Below are positions 1 to 4,904 of a stretch of 5,299 nt of DNA, in pieces. Location: NCBI GenBank assembly GCA_947629995.1, contig CANRFX010000078.1:1-5299 (forward strand), read 5' to 3'. The position numbers and the translations under genes were made by a program. The first letter of the stretch is position 1. Each line of letters starts with the position of its first letter. The notes beneath the pieces were generated by a model, which worked only from the letters and a program-made list of their open reading frames with translations, made no database searches and was not told the DNA's origin. Source of the DNA: an uncultured Clostridia bacterium (GTDB taxonomy: Bacteria; Bacillota; Clostridia; TANB77; CAG-508).

Positions 1-810
1 ATGTTCTGCTTCTTCACAAAAGTCACATTTTGTACAATGTTTTTTATGTGTTGTTTCTGTTATTTCATAGTCTCCCATTTCATGTGGTTCTTTTACTTCA
101 GATGTTAAACCACATACATCACAAACTAAAGAGTGAGTACCATCTCCATTGTCTTTCATTGTTTGTTTATCATATTTATGTGTTGTTTCTCTTTCTTCTG
201 AAAATCCGTGGAAGAAATAATGTTCAGCTGCTCCTACATAGTCTATACCATCTTCTTTAACAAATTCTTCTTTTAAATCTGTATTTGCATAAATATAATG
301 GTCTACATCCAAGTTTGCATTTGGACTTCTTCCTTCAACAATTCCACTATATATATAGTGATCATATGCTTTTGCATAATCTACTTCTCCATCTTCGTTT
401 GTACAATATTCTTTTACATCTGGATAAGTATCTAAATAATATTTTACATTAAATAATTCACTTGCAGTTCTTCCTTCTGCAATTCCATGATAAATGAAAT
501 GTTCATAAGCATCTTCATTTGTCATTCCAGATAAATCTGGATTTGCTTCTTTGTAATATTCTACATCAAATAAAGGGCTTCCTGCTCTACCTTCATTTAT
601 TCCGTGATAATTAAAATGTTCATATGCACCTGCATAATCATTGAAACCATAAAATTTTTCAAGATCTAGGTTAGATGCTATATAATACCTATTATCAAAT
701 ACAATTTTTTCTATTGTAGCTGCATCAGTTTTTGCTGAAAAAATTGTGAAAAAAGCAACTGTTACTATTAAAGTAAGCATTAATTTAGTTGTTTTTGTTA
801 AATTTTTCAT
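1..810 (-). CDS. Secreted repeat protein with Cys/His-rich modules, paralog 1 (3' end outside the window)
   Basis: The frame is open from an ATG at 810 to base 1 (270 codons, no stop), so the C-terminus is missing. Residues 1-30 look like a Sec signal peptide: a Lys-rich start, a hydrophobic core (LMLTLIVTVAFFTIFSA) and a likely cut after TDA. Residues 42-210 hold four repeats of about 39-47 residues with core AYEHFxYHGIxEGR followed by LFDVxYY and PDL. From about 211 a Cys/His-rich region begins, with CDVCG (230-234), CTKC and CDFC, each close to His residues. The N-terminal half is nearly identical to the gene upstream on the same strand (1182-4009), so the two are tandem paralogs. The gene has its own promoter and leader. 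The repeat resembles YYL..PDL...HY...G..EGR repeats of other bacterial secreted proteins. I know no function for it; an extracellular role is inferred. Confidence 0.93.
   Translation of the reverse strand, partial: MKNLTKTTKLMLTLIVTVAFFTIFSAKTDAATIEKIVFDNRYYIASNLDLEKFYGFNDYAGAYEHFNYHGINEGRAGSPLFDVEYYKEANPDLSGMTNEDAYEHFIYHGIAEGRTASELFNVKYYLDTYPDVKEYCTNEDGEVDYAKAYDHYIYSGIVEGRSPNANLDVDHYIYANTDLKEEFVKEDGIDYVGAAEHYFFHGFSEERETTHKYDKQTMKDNGDGTHSLVCDVCGLTSEVKEPHEMGDYEITETTHKKHCTKCDFCEEAEH
181..687 (-). repeat. Four-unit protein repeat in paralog 1
   Basis: Four tandem units lie at residues 42-84, 85-123, 124-170 and 171-210. Each begins with an aromatic pair plus a PDL-like turn (YYKEANPDL, YYLDTYPDV, HYIYANTDL), continues to an aromatic/His core (AYEHFNYHGI, AYEHFIYHGI, AYDHYIYSGI, AAEHYFFHGF) and mostly closes with EGR. 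Unit 3 is the longest, with an acidic insert. The same four units occur in the same order in the paralog. Confidence 0.9.
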
Positions 811-824
811 AATTTTATTTACAT

Positions 825-833
825 TCCTTTCTT
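825..833 (-). promoter_or_regulatory. Ribosome binding site of paralog 1, unusually distant
   Basis: AAGAAAGGA lies 14 bases before the ATG at 810, longer than the usual 5-10. The other paralog has the same arrangement (AGGAAAGGA, 16 bases away), so the spacing is a shared property and not a start-site error. In-frame reading further upstream soon meets a TGA, and the signal peptide begins properly at this ATG. Directly after the AAAGGA stands ATG-TAA, a start codon followed at once by a stop. Confidence 0.6.
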
Positions 834-875
834 CATTTATTTTTTTTGTTTTTCCAACTGCCTTAAAAAATGTTT

Positions 876-884
876 CCTCCTTTC
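876..884 (-). promoter_or_regulatory. Untranslated Shine-Dalgarno element (STAB-SD-like) in the leader of paralog 1
   Basis: GAAAGGAGG is a near-perfect ribosome-binding sequence, but no usable start codon or reading frame follows it; the gene's ATG is 65 bases further on. The identical nine bases sit 59 bases before the ATG of the other paralog. In Bacillus thuringiensis cry3A a GAAAGGAGG element in the 5' untranslated region, called STAB-SD, binds ribosomes and stabilises the mRNA. The same role here is inferred from the sequence match, its position and its conservation in the pair. Confidence 0.6.
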
Positions 885-885
885 T

Positions 886-930
886 TTAAAATTTTATATA
901 AAGCAAAGAAACCATAATATATTTTTTCAT
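886..930 (-). CDS. Possible 14-codon leader ORF (MKKYIMVSLLYIKF)
   Basis: An ATG at 930 is preceded by AAGGGGA with 7 bases of spacing and followed by 14 codons and TAA, ending just before the GAAAGGAGG element. The peptide has two Lys and a hydrophobic stretch. The matching leader of the other paralog has no ATG at this place, so the ORF is not conserved in the pair and may be chance in AT-rich DNA. If translated, it would bring ribosomes across the leader. Confidence 0.3.
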   Translation of the reverse strand: MKKYIMVSLLYIKF

Positions 931-958
931 ATGTTCTTCCCCTTATATACATGCAGTT

Positions 959-987
959 ATTATATCATTTTTATATCATGTTGTAAA
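959..987 (-). promoter_or_regulatory. Sigma-A-type promoter of paralog 1
   Basis: The -35 TTTACA (982-987) and -10 TATAAT (959-964) are separated by 17 bases, the ideal spacing for the housekeeping sigma factor. Transcription should start near 952, giving a leader of about 140 bases. The promoter of the other paralog has the same hexamers and spacing although the spacer sequence differs, which argues that both are functional. Confidence 0.8.
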
Positions 988-1080
988 TATATTTAGACAA
1001 AATTTTTTGAAAATTTTTTTAATATTTTTATAATGTTTCAACTGCAAATATTTGTTCTTTTATTTTTTCTTTATAAATAC

Positions 1081-1093
1081 AAAAAAAGCTCGT
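1081..1093 (-). repeat. Second copy of the terminator 3' arm with T tract
   Basis: On the minus strand this reads ACGAGCTTTTTTT, matching the ACAAGCTTTTTT 3' arm of the terminator about 30 bases upstream with one change. It can pair with the same 5' arm (AAAAAAGCTTGT) over 12 bases with one G-U pair. It may be a backup release point or a remnant of duplication. Confidence 0.4.
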
Positions 1094-1115
1094 AATTGTG
1101 CAATATTGATAACTT

Positions 1116-1151
1116 AAAAAAGCTTGTAAGAAAAATCTCACAAGCTTTTTT
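1116..1151 (-). terminator. Intrinsic terminator of the frameshifted paralog
   Basis: The arms at 1137-1151 and 1116-1130 form a 15-base stem (AAAAAAGCUUGUGAG with CUUACAAGCUUUUUU, one G-U pair) around a 6-base loop. The 3' arm ends in six T residues. It begins about 30 bases after the stop codon at 1182. The stem is symmetric enough to work on the other strand too, but no plus-strand gene reads into it. Confidence 0.85.
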
Positions 1152-1181
1152 ATTTACTTATTTTTTGTCCTAATGTCTGTT

Positions 1182-3734
1182 TTATTTATTTTCTACTTTG
1201 GCTCTATCTGCCCAGTTAATAACATTATCTTGAATTAGAACTTTATAGTTATTTTTATTTTTAATATCAAATGTATTTTTAGTAGCTAATGTATTTGCAA
1301 AATTTGTAATTTCTTCTTCACTACCTTCTTCTGTTAAAATGATAATTCCGCTTAATAGTGCTCCACTTTCTTGGTCTAGTGTAATTTTATTTCCTGTAAT
1401 AACTAAATCTTTTAAATTACCTGTATAGTTTAATACGTGAATTCCACCTCTTAATGTAGCATTTGTTATTTTGAAATGTTTAATTTCTTCTTCTGCACCT
1501 ATTCTTATTGCTCCTTGACCTTGTAAAGATTCGTTTTTCATTTCAAAATCTCCACCTTCTATTGTAACATTGTCACATTCAATACTTAATGCTGCACCTT
1601 GAGAACCATCATTTTTTGCTGTTACATTCTTTAAAGTTGCTCCTTCTGCTCCTTCTGAAATTGTAATAACATTATTTCCATTATTTGCATCTGTTATTGT
1701 AACAGTTGTATCTTCTATTACTGCATTTTCTCCATTAATAGTTAATTTACCTTCTACGTTTGCATTTGATATTTCTACATTATCTGCCTCGATATCTAAA
1801 CCTTTTAATGTACTTTGTTTAGCATCTAATTTTAAAGCTTTTTCTATTGTTAAAGTTTCTTCAATGTCTACTGCTTTATCTAAAATAATTTCATCTGCAA
1901 AACCATCTTCTATAGCTTCTTTTAAATTTTCTGCACTAGAAACTTGTTGTTTAATTTCAGTTTCTTTATCATCAGATGCAGTTACTGTTACATTATCTTT
2001 TTTATTTTTAATATTAGTTAATATATCATCTGTTAATTCTATGTTACCTTCTAAAACTATTTCAACATTTCCTTCAAGTTTTAATGCTTCTAAAACTTCT
2101 TCTTGGCTTGAAACATTTACTGTAATTTTACCTTCATTTGTTATAGCAACATTTTTTATAGAATTTAAATCTTTAATTATAAGATTTCCTGCTTCTTCAA
2201 CCTTAAGTGTAACTTCTTCTGGAATAACTATATCTTTAGTTATTTCCATATTACCACTCTTAAGTGTTACTGAAACTAATTTTTTAGCAAATATTTCACT
2301 TAATGATTCAACAGTAACAGGTTTTCCATATTCTAAGCATGGTTCGTCACTTCCGCTTGGTCTAACCAAACGATTACATTTAACTTCATAGCCACCTTCT
2401 ACTGCTGTAATTGTTAATTGATGTCCTAAAGCTGGAATAACTTCTGGTGTTATTTCTTTTTCAGGTCTTCCACATACGCAAGCTTTATAAGAATAACCTA
2501 CAAATCCATCTTCTTCACAAGTTGCTGATTTTCCAGCTTGTGTACGTTGTTGATTAAATACGCAAGTTTCTCTTTTTATTTCTTTTCCACATGTTTTGCA
2601 AACTTTTTTATGTTGGTCATAGTTTCCTATTTTTTCAAGTTGTGTATATTCATAGTCATGGTCTTTTCTTGTGCTTTCATCTATATATCCACAATCTTTG
2701 CATTGTTGATAATGTTGTCTTTGATCTTGGCTTATTTTATATTCATAGTTATGAGCTACTTCTACTGGTTCTTTTTCATGTCCACATACTTTACATGTTG
2801 ATTTTATAACATGATTTTCGTTATCATCTTGTTCAATTGTTTCTTCAAATTCGCAAGCTTCAACTTCTCCACATACTTTAGTTTCTGTCCAGTGGCGTCC
2901 TTCAGCTTCCACTTCTACTTGATATGTTCTTACACATTTATGTTGGTCTTTTCCTTCTGCTGTTTCATCATATTTAAAGTCATGACCTAAAGCTGGTATT
3001 GTATGATCTTTAGATGCATTTCTATTGCATACTGAGCAATCACGATATGATTCAGTTCCAGGTTCTGTACATGTTGGAGCTTTTCCAACTATCATTACTT
3101 CTGTGCATGCTTCTGTTTCAGTAGTTTCACAAATTGGGCAATTTCTAGAGTGTTGATTATTTTCAGCTGGAACCCATTCTGTCATATTTTCGTCATTGTG
3201 TTCTGTTGTTTTTTCTAAACCACAATTTGAACATTTTGCTCTACAAAAATCTTCTTCTTTAGTTTCTACTTTGAAGTCATGTCCTAATGCTGGGATTTCT
3301 TCACCTTGTTTAATTACTTTTCCACATGTTGAGCATACTGTATCTGCTTTCTTTCCTGGTGCTTCGCATGTAGGTTGTTTTTCTGTTCCTTCAGTTAATT
3401 GGTGTAGTCCTTCTCTATTTTCTTTTACTCCATGGAAGAACCAGTGTTCTGCTACTCCTACCCAATCAACGTAACCATCTTTAACAAAAGCTTTTGTTAA
3501 ATCAGAATATCTATATACATAGTGGTCTAATTGAACGTTAGCACTTGGATTTCTTCCTTCGTAAATTCCATGATATACATAATGGTCATATGCTTTTGCA
3601 TAATCAGAGTTTAAAGCTACTTTTAAATCTGGATATGCTTCTAAATAATATTTTACATCAAATAGTGGGCTTGCTGTTCTTCCTTCAGCAATTCCATGAT
3701 ATATGAAGTGTTCATATGCTTCTTTATTTGTCAT
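1182..3734 (-). CDS. Main body of a secreted repeat / Cys-rich / beta-helix protein (paralog 2), separated from its signal peptide by a frameshift
   Basis: This is an 850-codon frame whose first ATG is internal. The true N-terminus lies in the frame starting at 4009, and restoring one base near 3865 gives a 942-residue protein. In 850-residue numbering: residues 1-110 are the rest of four AYEHFxYHGI...EGR repeats. Residues 123-466 are Cys/His-rich, with CSTCG, CSNCG, CPIC, CSVC, CKVCG, CKDCG and CKTCG, and three IPALGH(D/Q) motifs at 147, 246 and 433 that each follow a TCxxxG...C stretch. This pattern is common in clostridial surface proteins. Residues 500-850 are repeated short beta strands (DNVEISNANV, DNVTIEGGDF, LKDLVITGNK) typical of a right-handed parallel beta-helix. 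I see no LPxTG, SLH or choline-binding anchor. The function is unknown; an extracellular or adhesive role is inferred. Confidence 0.9.
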   Translation of the reverse strand: MTNKEAYEHFIYHGIAEGRTASPLFDVKYYLEAYPDLKVALNSDYAKAYDHYVYHGIYEGRNPSANVQLDHYVYRYSDLTKAFVKDGYVDWVGVAEHWFFHGVKENREGLHQLTEGTEKQPTCEAPGKKADTVCSTCGKVIKQGEEIPALGHDFKVETKEEDFCRAKCSNCGLEKTTEHNDENMTEWVPAENNQHSRNCPICETTETEACTEVMIVGKAPTCTEPGTESYRDCSVCNRNASKDHTIPALGHDFKYDETAEGKDQHKCVRTYQVEVEAEGRHWTETKVCGEVEACEFEETIEQDDNENHVIKSTCKVCGHEKEPVEVAHNYEYKISQDQRQHYQQCKDCGYIDESTRKDHDYEYTQLEKIGNYDQHKKVCKTCGKEIKRETCVFNQQRTQAGKSATCEEDGFVGYSYKACVCGRPEKEITPEVIPALGHQLTITAVEGGYEVKCNRLVRPSGSDEPCLEYGKPVTVESLSEIFAKKLVSVTLKSGNMEITKDIVIPEEVTLKVEEAGNLIIKDLNSIKNVAITNEGKITVNVSSQEEVLEALKLEGNVEIVLEGNIELTDDILTNIKNKKDNVTVTASDDKETEIKQQVSSAENLKEAIEDGFADEIILDKAVDIEETLTIEKALKLDAKQSTLKGLDIEADNVEISNANVEGKLTINGENAVIEDTTVTITDANNGNNVITISEGAEGATLKNVTAKNDGSQGAALSIECDNVTIEGGDFEMKNESLQGQGAIRIGAEEEIKHFKITNATLRGGIHVLNYTGNLKDLVITGNKITLDQESGALLSGIIILTEEGSEEEITNFANTLATKNTFDIKNKNNYKVLIQDNVINWADRAKVENK
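2337..3368 (-). other. Cys/His-rich module region of paralog 2
   Basis: About 345 residues hold more than twenty cysteines, mostly as CxxC(G) pairs. Several have a His three or four residues before the first Cys and another His after the pair (HYQQCKDCG...DHDYEY, HKKVCKTCG). Spacing between modules is about 30-50 residues. The layout suggests small zinc-ribbon-like or disulfide-stabilised units. Which of the two cannot be told from sequence. Confidence 0.6.
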
Positions 3735-3892
3735 ATTACTTAAATCTGAGTTTACTTCTTTATAATATTTTACATCAAATAAAGGACTTCCTGCTCTTCC
3801 TTCATCTATTCCATGATAATTAAAATGTTCATATGCACCTGCATAATCATTAAAGCCATAATATTTTCTAAGTCCATATTTGATGCTATATA
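3405..3892 (-). repeat. Four-unit protein repeat in paralog 2, interrupted by the frameshift
   Basis: This is the counterpart of the repeat in paralog 1. Unit 1 starts FYIASNMDLE and is crossed by the frameshift; the following cores are AYEHFNYHGI, AYEHFIYHGI, AYDHYVYHGI and VAEHWFFHGV, with EGR closings in three. Unit order and lengths match paralog 1 except for a shorter unit 3. Confidence 0.88.
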
Positions 3893-4009
3893 AAATTCAT
3901 TATCAAATACAATTTTTTCTATTGTTGCTGCATTAGATCTTGCTGAAAAAATTGTGAAAAAAGCAAATGCTGTTATTAATGTAATTAACAATTTACTTGT
4001 CTTTTTCAT
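3806..4009 (-). pseudogene. N-terminal fragment of paralog 2: signal peptide and start of the first repeat, then out of frame
   Basis: This frame encodes 67 residues. Residues 1-27 are a signal peptide (KKTSKLLIT, then a hydrophobic core, probable cut after SNA). Residues 28-48 (ATIEKIVFDN...MDLE) closely match residues 31-51 of paralog 1. After DLE the reading is unrelated (NIMALMIMQV...) and stops. The +1-restored reading gives KYYGFNDYAGAYEHFNYHGI, matching paralog 1 (KFYGFNDYAGAYEHFNYHGI) almost exactly. As written in this sequence the cell would make only this short secreted fragment. Start choice: the ATG at 4009 corresponds to that of paralog 1 and begins the signal peptide. Confidence 0.85.
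3864..3867 (-). other. Frameshift site (A run, four bases where five are expected)
   Basis: On the minus strand the sequence reads GAAAATATTATGG; the paralog and the downstream frame call for GAAAAATATTATGG (E-K-Y-Y-G). One missing A in this run explains the whole break, and no other stop or shift occurs in the remaining 2.7 kb of frame. Confidence 0.85.
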
Positions 4010-4025
4010 AAGTTTATATTCACAT

Positions 4026-4034
4026 TCCTTTCCT
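4026..4034 (-). promoter_or_regulatory. Ribosome binding site of paralog 2, unusually distant
   Basis: AGGAAAGGA lies 16 bases before the ATG at 4009. No better-placed in-frame start exists between them. Directly after AAAGGA stands ATG-TGA, matching the ATG-TAA at the same place in paralog 1. Confidence 0.55.
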
Positions 4035-4068
4035 AATTTATTTATTTTTGATTTGTATTTAAAAATAT

Positions 4069-4077
4069 CCTCCTTTC
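4069..4077 (-). promoter_or_regulatory. Untranslated Shine-Dalgarno element (STAB-SD-like) in the leader of paralog 2
   Basis: GAAAGGAGG stands 59 bases before the ATG at 4009 with no ATG, GTG or TTG start suitably placed after it. It is identical to the element in the leader of paralog 1, and flanking bases (TTTTAAAGAAAGGAGGA) are conserved while most of the rest of the leader differs. The frame from an ATT seven bases after the core is open into the gene, but use of ATT as a start is unlikely given the perfect signal peptide at 4009. Confidence 0.6.
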
Positions 4078-4144
4078 TTTAAAAATATTTAATAAAAAGC
4101 CTTTGAAGTTAGATAATATATGCTTGTATGTTTTTGTTTGCTTT

Positions 4145-4159
4145 CAATAATTATTATAA
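4145..4159 (-). promoter_or_regulatory. PerR/Fur-like dyad over the -10 of paralog 2 (weak)
   Basis: TTATAATAATTATTG matches the Bacillus PerR box TTATAATNATTATAA at 12 of 14 specified positions and overlaps the -10 and start site, where a repressor would act. In DNA this AT-rich, half of the match comes free with the TATAAT hexamer, and paralog 1 lacks it. Confidence 0.2.
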
Positions 4160-4181
4160 CACCATTATGTTTACCTGTAAA
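4153..4181 (-). promoter_or_regulatory. Sigma-A-type promoter of paralog 2
   Basis: The -35 TTTACA (4176-4181) and the -10 TATAAT (4153-4158) are 17 bases apart. Transcription should start near 4146. The promoter begins about 33 bases after the T tract of the ytfJ terminator, so the gene is its own transcription unit. Confidence 0.82.
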
Positions 4182-4213
4182 TATTTTTTATGTAAAATAA
4201 TCTGGTAATTTCT

Positions 4214-4263
4214 TCAAAAAAATAAGTAGGAGAATTTCTTTATAATTAAGAAATTTCTCCTAC
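4214..4263 (-). terminator. Intrinsic terminator after ytfJ
   Basis: A 15-base-pair stem (arms 4248-4263 and 4226-4240, GTAGGAGAAATTTCTT against AAGAAATTCTCCTAC, one bulged base) with a short AT loop is followed by TTATTTTTTT. It starts 18 bases after the ytfJ stop codon and separates the sporulation genes from the repeat-protein genes. Confidence 0.92.
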
Positions 4264-4280
4264 TCAATTTAGATATTTTA

Positions 4281-4904
4281 TTATTCATCTTCCATTGTTT
4301 CGTCATACTCAAATTCATAAGTCTCATCTTTTTCTTCTGATTCTTCCTTTTTTGGTTTCTTAGATTTTTCTACCTTTTCTACTTCTTCTTCAATCTTTTT
4401 TTCTATTGCTTGTTTGTCTTCTTCTTGCTTTTTCATGTTTTTGTTGTGTTTATTTTGCATTTCTTTTAATATTTTTTCTGTTTCTTCTTTTTTATTTTGC
4501 ATACAATGATTCATTATATTGTTTGTTTTTTCAATTAAATCTGGAATATAATCTAAAAGTTTATCTAAAGATGATGTATGGTTAACAGGCATTAATTTTA
4601 CTCCACTTGGTTGAATTACAAGAAATGCTATTGGATTAATTGTTACTCCTGCTCCACTTCCTCCTCCAAATGGTAATCGATATTGAATTGCTTCTTCTTT
4701 TTCTCTTTTTTTATATTCATCTATTGTTTCTCCTTTAAATTCACTACCTCCTGCAGCAAATCCAAATGATACTTTTGAAATTGGAATAATGACAATATTA
4801 TTTGATGTCTCAATTGGTTCTCCTATAATTGTATTTACATCAATCATATCTTGAATGCTATTCATAGCTGTAACCATAAGACCTTCTATGGGATGTTCGC
4901 TCAT
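4281..4904 (-). CDS. ytfJ: GerW/YtfJ family sporulation protein with extended charged tail
   Basis: Residues 1-125 are a clear YtfJ/GerW match: HPIEGLM at the start, DVNTIIGEPIET, the glycine motif FGFAAGGSEF (47-56), LPFGGGSGAGV (77-87) and NPIAFLVI...GVKLMPV. In Bacillus subtilis GerW is made in the forespore and is needed for L-alanine-triggered germination; its molecular activity is not established. The protein here is 207 residues against roughly 150 in B. subtilis. The extra length is a Lys/Glu-rich, probably coiled-coil or disordered tail (about 136-207) ending in an acidic stretch. The start is fixed by GAAGGAG nine bases upstream (4914-4920) and by the conserved N-terminus. It overlaps the upstream DUF2953-like gene by 47 bases, consistent with translational coupling, and has its own terminator downstream. 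Confidence 0.95.
   Translation of the reverse strand: MSEHPIEGLMVTAMNSIQDMIDVNTIIGEPIETSNNIVIIPISKVSFGFAAGGSEFKGETIDEYKKREKEEAIQYRLPFGGGSGAGVTINPIAFLVIQPSGVKLMPVNHTSSLDKLLDYIPDLIEKTNNIMNHCMQNKKEETEKILKEMQNKHNKNMKKQEEDKQAIEKKIEEEVEKVEKSKKPKKEESEEKDETYEFEYDETMEDE

Larger units (their letters stand above)
811..1181 (-). other. Intergenic region between the two paralogs
   Basis: This 371-base gap holds, in transcription order, the terminator of the upstream paralog (1151-1116), a second copy of the terminator 3' arm (1093-1081), about 90 bases of plain AT-rich DNA with nothing recognisable (1080-988), then the promoter (987-959) and the roughly 140-base leader of the downstream paralog. No gene on the plus strand is supported here. 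Confidence 0.8.

Noticed and set aside
30..260. Plus-strand frame of 76 codons opposite paralog 1
   Set aside because: It is antisense to a strongly supported coding frame, has no ribosome-binding site, and its composition is that of a reversed coding strand.
181..687. CRISPR-like or mobile-element repeat
   Set aside because: The periodicity is in codons of a coding frame, units differ in length and sequence, and there are no spacers, inverted ends or transposase.
811..987. A riboswitch in the leaders
   Set aside because: The leaders are almost pure A/T with no conserved G/C stems or recognisable aptamer core, and they diverge between the paralogs apart from the GAAAGGAGG region and the start-proximal bases.
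1864..2391. Plus-strand frame of 175 codons opposite the beta-helix part of paralog 2
   Set aside because: The Ser/Leu/Ile-rich translation is the reverse reading of Glu/Lys/Asn-rich codons; there is no ribosome-binding site or promoter and the minus-strand frame is clearly real.
2538..2809. Two overlapping plus-strand frames rich in Phe, Tyr and Ile, looking like membrane proteins
   Set aside because: The apparent hydrophobicity comes from reading His/Gln/Lys/Glu codons of the Cys-rich region backwards; two overlapping frames show the same artefact.
3196..3474. Plus-strand frame of 92 codons
   Set aside because: Antisense to the Cys-rich/repeat region with no initiation signals.
4170..4181. 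TTTAC-AG-GTAAA dyad over the -35 of paralog 2 as an operator
   Set aside because: It is only five bases per arm, arises partly from the -35 hexamer itself, and is missing from the paralogous promoter.
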